This document shows positions 17,231 through 23,019 of a DNA stretch of 64,000 bases, one piece after another. The stretch spans positions 496,001 to 560,000 of the forward strand of contig NZ_OAML01000003.1 of the NCBI RefSeq assembly GCF_900199435.1, written 5' to 3'. Position 1 is the stretch's first letter. Each line of letters starts with the position of its first letter. Made by a program: the position numbers and the translations under genes. The notes under the pieces were generated by a model. That model did not search any database. It was not told the DNA's origin and saw only the letters and a program-made list of their open reading frames with translations. The DNA is from Pygmaiobacter massiliensis (GTDB lineage Bacteria > Bacillota > Clostridia > Oscillospirales > Ruminococcaceae).

Positions 17231-17584
17231 ATGGAAAAATTGCTGGACGAGCTGCAAGCCTGGGGCTGCGATATTCCCGCCGCAATCGATAGGGTGCTGG
17301 GCGATAAGGAGCTGTATTGCTCCTGCTTGGAGCTTTTTGCGGAGGACGAGAATTTTGAGCTTTGCGCTAAGGCTTTGCATGAACAGAATTATCGAGCCGC
17401 TTTTGAGGCTGCACATGCCCTAAAGGGCGTTGCTGCAAACCTGGAACTTACCCCGCTGCGAACTTGCATTAGTGCGCTGGTAGAGCAGCTGCGACACAAA
17501 CAAACCGATGGTCTGGAACCATATTGGACCGCAATACGAGCAGCTCGTACACAGCTGCAAAATTTTTTAAAGGAGAGATTATAA
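17231..17584 (+). CDS. Histidine phosphotransfer (HPt) domain protein
   Basis: A stand-alone 117-aa HPt protein that would relay a phosphate between a histidine kinase and a response regulator. The phosphorylated residue is His62 in AAHALKGVAANL, which matches the HPt consensus. The length is normal for a single four-helix bundle. The start at ATG 17231 follows GGATGG; the TTG at 17198 would overlap the upstream gene. It lies between a GGDEF gene (10 bp upstream) and an ArsC-like gene (1 bp downstream). No histidine kinase or receiver gene is in the window, so its partners are unknown. Five cysteines are present, which is many for this fold. Confidence 0.85.
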   Translation: MEKLLDELQAWGCDIPAAIDRVLGDKELYCSCLELFAEDENFELCAKALHEQNYRAAFEAAHALKGVAANLELTPLRTCISALVEQLRHKQTDGLEPYWTAIRAARTQLQNFLKERL

Positions 17585-17585
17585 A

Positions 17586-17945
17586 ATGCTTTTTGTATGT
17601 TATCCTGCCTGCTCCACTTGCAAAAAGGCGCAGGCATTTCTGGACGAAATGGACAAAGCTTATGAAATACGCAATATCAAATTGCAAAATCCAACCGCAG
17701 AGGAAATTAGCAGCTGGCAAACCAAAAGTGGTTTGCCGTTAAAGCGCTTTTTCAATACCAGTGGCCTGCTATATAAGGCGCAGGGCCTCAAAGAAAAGCT
17801 GCCGCAAATGTCAGAAGAAGAGCAGCTTGCACTGCTGGCGACAGATGGCATGCTGGTGCGCCGCCCTATTTTGGTTACAGAAGATACCGTGTTGGTCGGC
17901 TTTCGTGAGCCGGAATGGAGCGCTGCGCTGCAGAAAAAGAAATAA
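17586..17945 (+). CDS. ArsC/Spx family protein
   Basis: A 119-aa thioredoxin-fold protein of the ArsC/Spx/YffB group. The redox motif CSTC is at residues 9-12, and the C-terminal segment VRRPILVTEDTVLVGFREPEW is the family signature. Members act as arsenate reductases, redox-sensing RNA polymerase partners (Spx) or unassigned reductases; the 119-aa length and the FNTSG segment fit the YffB/Spx-like type better than true arsenate reductase, but this is not certain. Its AAGGAGAG site lies within the end of the HPt gene one base upstream, so the two are translated together. Confidence 0.85.
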   Translation: MLFVCYPACSTCKKAQAFLDEMDKAYEIRNIKLQNPTAEEISSWQTKSGLPLKRFFNTSGLLYKAQGLKEKLPQMSEEEQLALLATDGMLVRRPILVTEDTVLVGFREPEWSAALQKKK

Positions 17946-18017
17946 GCTTTTGTGCGGCTGTAGGTGACCCATGCATTTTGGCGTTGCAACCAATAACATA
18001 AAAAATAATATAAAAAG

Positions 18018-18058
18018 AAAGCCCGCCGGGAGGAGAAATCCTCTCAGCGGGCTTTTTG
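18018..18058. terminator. Bidirectional terminator after the ArsC-like gene
   Basis: AAAGCCCGC (18018-18026) pairs with GCGGGCTTT (18047-18055), and an inner GAGGA/TCCTC stem extends it; TTGTG follows. It also serves the convergent coaBC gene. Confidence 0.85.
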
Positions 18059-18109
18059 TGTGAAAAGAAAAAGCGGAAATTCAATCAAAGATGGGACAAA
18101 ATAGTTTTA

Positions 18110-19309
18110 TCAAAGCTTGTGGCGCTTTAAAATTTCGCTCAACAGCTCGTTGGCGGCCTCTTCTTTGCTCATCAGCGGCAAGGCGCGCTCGCCTTCGGCA
18201 GTAATAAGAGTAAGCAGGTTAGTGGCAACACCAAAGCCGGCACCCTCGTCGCGCAGGTTATTTGCTGCAATCATATCAATGTGCTTTTTCTCAAGCTTTT
18301 TGCGGGAGTTTGCAATCATGTCCTGCGTTTCCATCGAAAAACCGCAGAGGAACTGCCCCGGCATACGGTGATTACCAAGCCACGCAAGAATATCGGTGGT
18401 GCGTGCAAGCGGCAAGCTTAAATCGTCCTCGGCACCTTTTTTGATTTTGTGCTCGGCCACGGTGCAAGGGGTGTAATCCGCGACCGCGGCTGCCATTACC
18501 ACAATATCGGCCATGCGGCTTTTTTGCGAAACAGCCTGAAACATCTCTTCTGCCGAGTTTACGTTTACCGTTTGCAGGTAGCCAGGTGCTTTCAGCTCGG
18601 TCGGGCCCGAAACCAGTGTTACCTGTGCCCCGCGCGCCGCTGCGGCGCGTGCCAGTGCATACCCCATTTTGCCGGTGGAATGATTGGTGAGGAAACGCAC
18701 AGGGTCGAGTGCTTCTCGTGTCGGGCCGGCGCTGACGAGCACGTGCAGGCCCTCCATATCTTTTTCGTGAGACAGCGCGTGTAATGCCGCTTCCAGTATG
18801 TCTGCCGGGTCTGGCAATTTACCTTTGCCGATTGCACCGCAGGCAAGCCGCCCACTGGCAGGTTCTAAAATTTCCCAGCCGTACCGGCGGAGGGTGGTAA
18901 GGTTGTCCTGCGTCACCGGGTTTTCATACATTTTGGTGTTCATTGCAGGTGCGGCAATTTTAGGACAGTTGCAGGCCAGCACGGTGGTGGTCAGCATATC
19001 GTCGGCGATGCCGTGTGCAAGTTTTGCCAGCACATTTGCCGTAGCAGGCGCAATCAGCACCAGGTCAGCCTGATCTGCCAGTGCGATATGTTCTACCTCA
19101 TGGGGGTGGTTGCGGTCAAAGGTATCTATAATCGTTCGGTTACCTGTCAGCGACTCAAAGGTAAGTGGAGCAATAAACTCGGTGGCGTGCGCCGTCATCA
19201 CAACCTGTACATTACAGTGCTGCTTGACCAGGGCAGAAGTAAGCTCTGCAGCTTTATAACAAGCAATGCCGCCGGTAACGCCCAGCAGCACAGTTTTTCC
19301 TTTCAGCAT
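18110..19309 (-). CDS. coaBC: Bifunctional phosphopantothenoylcysteine decarboxylase / phosphopantothenate-cysteine ligase
   Basis: CoaBC carries out two steps of coenzyme A synthesis. It joins cysteine to 4'-phosphopantothenate (CoaB) and decarboxylates the product (CoaC). The 399-aa protein has the FMN-dependent CoaC half first (GVTGGIACYKA near residue 10, PAMNTKMYENP near residue 120) and the CoaB half from about residue 185 (SAGPTREALDPVRFLTNHSTGKMG). The AADYTP-like segment reads AVADYTPCTVAEHKIKK. It is divergent from an ECF transporter gene and coaX, the other CoA genes here. Confidence 0.95.
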   Translation of the reverse strand: MLKGKTVLLGVTGGIACYKAAELTSALVKQHCNVQVVMTAHATEFIAPLTFESLTGNRTIIDTFDRNHPHEVEHIALADQADLVLIAPATANVLAKLAHGIADDMLTTTVLACNCPKIAAPAMNTKMYENPVTQDNLTTLRRYGWEILEPASGRLACGAIGKGKLPDPADILEAALHALSHEKDMEGLHVLVSAGPTREALDPVRFLTNHSTGKMGYALARAAAARGAQVTLVSGPTELKAPGYLQTVNVNSAEEMFQAVSQKSRMADIVVMAAAVADYTPCTVAEHKIKKGAEDDLSLPLARTTDILAWLGNHRMPGQFLCGFSMETQDMIANSRKKLEKKHIDMIAANNLRDEGAGFGVATNLLTLITAEGERALPLMSKEEAANELLSEILKRHKL

Positions 19310-19344
19310 ATCGATATCAGCCTCGTTTCATCTGTTTGCCCCTT

Positions 19345-19373
19345 AGTATAACAAAGAGCAGAGGGGGTGTAAA
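19345..19373 (-). promoter_or_regulatory. Promoter of coaBC
   Basis: Minus strand: TTTACA (19373-19368), 17 bases, TATACT (19350-19345). Confidence 0.6.
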
Positions 19374-19383
19374 CAGTTTTCCA

Positions 19384-19412
19384 TTGTATTTATCCGGCAG
19401 TTCCAGTATAAT
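19384..19412 (+). promoter_or_regulatory. Promoter of the ECF S-component gene
   Basis: TTGTAT (19384-19389), 17 bases, TATAAT (19407-19412). The predicted start leaves a leader of about 213 nt. Confidence 0.6.
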
Positions 19413-19418
19413 AAGGCG

Positions 19419-19632
19419 GGCAAAAGTTCTGCCGGTGTCGTTGCACCTGCTAAAAGGGGAGGGCAGCAGACGCAAAAAGCAGAGCATAAGCCAATTATTT
19501 TGAGCGCTGTATCTTTTTATAAAAAAGGGCTGCCGATATTGCAACGCCGCGGCAACCTGCCTGCAAATACCGCTTCGCAAAGCAAACCTGCGCCCTTGCA
19601 GAGAAAAAGAACAGCAGCCGGAGGTAAGAAAA
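19419..19632 (+). promoter_or_regulatory. Long structured leader of the ECF S-component gene
   Basis: The 213-nt leader holds several possible pairings: CTGCAA with TTGCAG in its 3' half, and GGCTGC (about 19549) with GCAGCC directly before the GGAGGT ribosome binding site. Three ACCTGC copies could compete for AGGT. It matches none of the riboswitch consensus sequences I can recall. Confidence 0.35.
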
Positions 19633-20307
19633 TTGAAAAATTCAAGACGTTCATCTGCAAACAGGCAAAGCGTACAGGGGCTTGCCATTTTAGCCATGTT
19701 CACTTCGGTGATTTTGGTGCTGGCTTTCACGCCACTGGGGCTGATTGATCTGCCGTTCATCAAAGCAACCATACTACATGTGCCGGTTGTTATTGGTGCG
19801 GTTTTGCTTGGACCGCGCAAGGGTGCATTTTTAGGCGGAGTGTTTGGCGTTGCCAGCCTCATCAAAAACACCATTGCACCCAGCGCGCTTTCTTTTGCGT
19901 TTTCTCCGTTTATGCCGGTTCCCGGGCAGGACAAGGGCAGCCTTTGGGCTTTGGTCATCTGCCTTGTACCTCGCATTTTAGTTGGCGTTACCCCCTGGTT
20001 GATTTATCGCCTTTGGGGAACCCTGTTTTCCAAACAGAATAAAACCATGCAAACGGGCGGACTTGCCGCTGCGGGTATTGTTGGCGCACTGACCAATACT
20101 ATTTTGGTTATGGGGATGATTTATCTCGTGTTCCGCCAGCCTTATGCCGACATAAAAGGCATTGCGCTCGGCGAAGTATTCAACGTGATTCTTGGTGTGG
20201 TTGCAGCAAACGGTGTGCCGGAACTGCTTGTGGCCGCGGTATTGGTACCGCTGGTCTGCCTGCCGCTGCTGAAAGCGATGCCCCACCTTAATAATGATAA
20301 AAACTAA
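19633..20307 (+). CDS. ECF transporter S component, probably for pantothenate
   Basis: A 224-aa membrane protein with about six hydrophobic helices and the N-terminal pattern of energy-coupling-factor substrate-binding subunits (LAILAMFTSVILVLAF, then PRKGAFLGGVFGVASL). Such proteins bind a vitamin and use a shared EcfA/A'/T module, which is not in this window. Its place between coaBC and coaX suggests pantothenate (PanT type); this is inference from context. The start is TTG at 19633, seven bases after a perfect GGAGGT. The basic N-terminus KNSRRSSANR fits the cytoplasmic side. Confidence 0.82.
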   Translation: MKNSRRSSANRQSVQGLAILAMFTSVILVLAFTPLGLIDLPFIKATILHVPVVIGAVLLGPRKGAFLGGVFGVASLIKNTIAPSALSFAFSPFMPVPGQDKGSLWALVICLVPRILVGVTPWLIYRLWGTLFSKQNKTMQTGGLAAAGIVGALTNTILVMGMIYLVFRQPYADIKGIALGEVFNVILGVVAANGVPELLVAAVLVPLVCLPLLKAMPHLNNDKN

Positions 20308-20486
20308 GCAAGTACCGCCCCGCGCATAGTGAATGTAGCGGCACTTGACGAAGATGAATTTAGATTGTCGCGCTGAGATTGCAGCAGATGTGAAAGCGCG
20401 GACAAAAGATTGCGGTTTAAGGCTGGGCAGCTGAAGACGCTGAAGACGCTGTAGGTTCCCCCCAACGCCGCAAGCGGAGAAGAAAA

Positions 20487-21254
20487 ATGGTTCTTGCAAT
20501 AGATATTGGAAATACAAGTGTAACAGTCGGCGGGTTTGCCGGCGATGAGCTGCGCTTTGCCCAGCGGCTGACGACGGATGCTGAAAAAGGGCAGACGGGC
20601 TATGAAGCAGAGCTGCGCACACTGTTGCAACAAAATGGCTGCGCGGCGGAGATAGAAGGGGTGGTGGTCTCTTCAGTTGTTCCTCAGGCAGAGTGCTGCC
20701 TTGTACCGGCATTACAGGCAGTGACCGGCACAAGACCTCTTGTGGTGACCCCGGACCTTGATTTGGGACTTGAGATAAAAGGATATGACACGGCAAGTCT
20801 TGGGCGCGATCGAATGGTCGATGCTGTTGCTGCGCTGCATTTTTATCAGCCGCCGATTGCACTCTTTGACCTTGGCACCGCTACGACCCTTTCTGTCTTA
20901 GATGAGCAGGGGCGGTTTTGCGGGGGCGCGATTGCAGCAGGGGTGCAGATGGGGCTTTGTGCGTTACATACACGCACAGCGCAATTGCCCGAAATTCAGC
21001 TTTCTAAGCCGGCTTCGGTGGTTGGAAACAATACCGAAGAATGTCTGCGCAGCGGCGCTGTGATTGGCGCAGCAGCACTGGTGGATGGATTTTCAAAACG
21101 GGTAGAGCAGGAACTTGGTTGCCCGGTAAGGACCGTTGTAACAGGAGGTGCTGCCCGCTGGGTGCTGCCTTGGTGCCAGCGAGAAGTGGCACATCGGGAA
21201 CACCTGCTTCTGGAAGGGCTGTACCTTATCTATCAACGCTGTGTCACAAAATGA
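20487..21254 (+). CDS. coaX: Type III pantothenate kinase
   Basis: CoaX phosphorylates pantothenate, the first step of CoA synthesis; the type III enzyme is not inhibited by CoA and needs a monovalent cation. The 255-aa protein has the ASKHA phosphate loops: AIDIGNTSVTVGGF at 4-17, GRDRMVDAVAA in the middle, and FDLGTATTLSVLD with GGAIAAGVQMGL after it. The start follows GGAGAAGAAAA. It lies 179 bp after the ECF gene in the same direction; the gap includes a short direct repeat (TGAAGACGC twice near 20434) and no clear terminator. Confidence 0.95.
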   Translation: MVLAIDIGNTSVTVGGFAGDELRFAQRLTTDAEKGQTGYEAELRTLLQQNGCAAEIEGVVVSSVVPQAECCLVPALQAVTGTRPLVVTPDLDLGLEIKGYDTASLGRDRMVDAVAALHFYQPPIALFDLGTATTLSVLDEQGRFCGGAIAAGVQMGLCALHTRTAQLPEIQLSKPASVVGNNTEECLRSGAVIGAAALVDGFSKRVEQELGCPVRTVVTGGAARWVLPWCQREVAHREHLLLEGLYLIYQRCVTK

Positions 21255-21396
21255 AAAAGGATAAAAGTTTTTGAATTGCATGACACCGCCAAGTGCTTTG
21301 GACGACCTGGCAGGCAGATGTCGGCCAAAATGATTGCCGGTAAATGCAACAAAAGGGCTGCCCCCTTACCAAGCAGGGCAGTCCCCATACGATAAT

Positions 21397-21428
21397 AAAA
21401 GGCAGAGGCCCAATGGCTTCTGCCTTTT
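21397..21428. terminator. Bidirectional terminator between coaX and the flavoprotein gene
   Basis: AAAAGGCAGAGGCC and GGCTTCTGCCTTTT form a 14-bp stem with one G-U pair and a CAAT loop. Confidence 0.8.
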
Positions 21429-21446
21429 GCTATTCGCGCAAGCTTT

Positions 21447-21983
21447 TTACTCTATAAAGTAGGCGGCTACAATTTCTCCATAATAAGCCGTATGATAGTC
21501 ACAGTTTGCGCCGTGGAAGGAACTATCGACATTTTGTGGATAAAAGGCAGCACGGTTTGCCTCGGTGATGGCAGCAGCGTCCTGCTTTTGTGCATATACC
21601 ACGCGGCATTCCAGCGTCAGCGGTAACTCTTTGATGCCGGGGACTGAAATTCGCAGGGGAGGTTCTTCCGTGAGACCAAGCTCTGCAAATTTGTCGGCGC
21701 TATGGCCCGACTTTGTACCACAGACGGCAATGATGTTTTTATCATAATCGCCGCAGGGCATATTAATTGTAAATTCCGGATTTTTATCCAGCTGCTGCTT
21801 GGTGAAACGGTTTTCACGCACAAAAACCGTAAAGGTCGGTTTGCCCCAATCAATGCCAAGGGTACCCCATGAGATGGCCATGGCATTCGCTTTGCCGTCT
21901 GCTTTGGTGGTGAGCAGCACACCTTTTTTCAGTGCATCTAAAATCTCTTTGGTATAATCAAAAACCTCAATTTCTCTTTTCAT
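21447..21983 (-). CDS. Flavin reductase-like protein (FMN-binding split barrel)
   Basis: A 178-aa cytoplasmic flavoprotein of the flavin reductase-like family. It shows the N-terminal strand GVLLTTKADGKANAMAISW with the isoalloxazine-contacting T/N pattern, FTVFVRENRFTKQQLDKN and FTINMP typical for these proteins. The substrate is unknown; family members reduce free flavin or are FMN-dependent oxidoreductases. The AGGAGG site is eight bases before ATG. It is a single gene with its own promoter at 22016-22044. Confidence 0.87.
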   Translation of the reverse strand: MKREIEVFDYTKEILDALKKGVLLTTKADGKANAMAISWGTLGIDWGKPTFTVFVRENRFTKQQLDKNPEFTINMPCGDYDKNIIAVCGTKSGHSADKFAELGLTEEPPLRISVPGIKELPLTLECRVVYAQKQDAAAITEANRAAFYPQNVDSSFHGANCDYHTAYYGEIVAAYFIE

Positions 21984-22015
21984 TACAACAACCTCCTGAT
22001 ATAACCTATGTGGCG

Positions 22016-22044
22016 ATTTTATAATACACCACAGCCCATAACAA
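22016..22044 (-). promoter_or_regulatory. Promoter of the flavoprotein gene
   Basis: Minus strand: TTGTTA (22044-22039), 17 bases, TAAAAT (22021-22016). Confidence 0.5.
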
Positions 22045-22050
22045 TATTGT

Positions 22051-22081
22051 GCGGGTTTATCTGCTGCACGGCAAAACCCGC
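22051..22081 (-). terminator. Possible hairpin after the sortase gene
   Basis: GCGGGTTT (22051-22058) pairs with AAACCCGC (22074-22081) a few bases beyond the sortase stop. No T-run follows, so termination is uncertain. Confidence 0.3.
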
Positions 22082-22087
22082 AGTTAG

Positions 22088-22918
22088 CTAGTTTTCGCAG
22101 CGTTTTGCTACTACTACAAACCGCCCGTTTACGGTGTGATAGCTACAGGTAGAAAGGGTCAGCAGCTGGTCACCAAATACCGCAGTCTCAGAGATGGGGT
22201 ATCCGGTGAGCGCACGGCAGCCAGCCACATAATCTGCAAACTGCATTTCGGTTTGCAGGTCGGTATATTCATAGTAGCAAAAGGCATCGCTTCCTGGCGG
22301 CAAAATTTCAGTTGCAAACGCGGCGATAATACGGTAGCGGAAGAGGCCTTGCTGTGTCTGCAAAGTGATGGTGGGATGTTCTTCATAAAAGCTTTGCGAC
22401 CGATAAGAAAGCAGCGGTGCAAACATAGTACCGTTTTGCATATTATGCCCGTAAATTACCGTATTTGTGCCCCCCGGCGGCACGGTGCCATCGGAAAAGG
22501 GGGTACCACTGAGCGAAGAATGCCCGCGAAAATCCCGTCGCAGATAATGTTCCGGGTCGTTTGGCGTATACATGACCGGGTAATCAATGCTGGTTCCTTC
22601 GATGGAAAGCCAGCCATAATAATCGGAGTTTTGGGCTGCAAGCTGAGCAAACGACGTGGGTTCCGATGTGTTGCTTTCGTCTGGCGAGACAACAGGCAGA
22701 CTTTCGCCGTTTTGGGAAAAGGTGCCGGGAGCTGAGCTCGCGGGATGTATCTTGCCTGCGAGCACTTTAAAATCGGCAGCTTCTTTGCGCAGGGTTAATT
22801 CGCGCTGCAACAGGCTGACCAGACAAAAGCAAAATACGGCAGCAAAGACGCCGAGCAAAAGAAAAAGGCGCAGCCGGCCTTTGCGCTTTAAACAATGATG
22901 AGAAAATGCCATGTGCAC
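22088..22918 (-). CDS. srtB: Class B sortase
   Basis: A membrane-anchored transpeptidase that cuts a sorting signal and links surface proteins to the wall. The 276-aa protein has a membrane helix at about 16-38 and the sortase B fold with the catalytic triad: His158 in YGHNM, Cys258 in TLSTCSY and Arg266 in NGRFVVVAKR. The start is probably GTG at 22918, six bases after GAGG; ATG at 22912 is possible. It lies 101 bp downstream of the MucBP gene in the same direction, so the MucBP protein is its likely substrate. Confidence 0.93.
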   Translation of the reverse strand: MHMAFSHHCLKRKGRLRLFLLLGVFAAVFCFCLVSLLQRELTLRKEAADFKVLAGKIHPASSAPGTFSQNGESLPVVSPDESNTSEPTSFAQLAAQNSDYYGWLSIEGTSIDYPVMYTPNDPEHYLRRDFRGHSSLSGTPFSDGTVPPGGTNTVIYGHNMQNGTMFAPLLSYRSQSFYEEHPTITLQTQQGLFRYRIIAAFATEILPPGSDAFCYYEYTDLQTEMQFADYVAGCRALTGYPISETAVFGDQLLTLSTCSYHTVNGRFVVVAKRCEN

Positions 22919-22951
22919 GGCTCACCTCACTAAACTAGATGCCCGCAAAGC

Positions 22952-22990
22952 CAAACTGCCCGGCCAGATGCAGCCAGCCGGGCAGTTTGT
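22952..22990 (-). terminator. Hairpin between the MucBP and sortase genes
   Basis: AAACTGCCCGGC and GCCGGGCAGTTT form a perfect 12-bp stem. The tail on the minus strand is only GGCTTTG, so partial termination or mRNA processing within an operon is more likely than full stop. Confidence 0.5.
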
Positions 22991-23019
22991 GCTTTCTCAG
23001 TCAGAGCGGGATGAAGGAA

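Noticed and set aside
19419-19632. Cobalamin riboswitch before the ECF gene
   Set aside because: Only a B12-box-like segment and an AAAAGGGG are present. The other conserved parts (GGUG-A-UCC, CCCCGC-ACUG) are missing.
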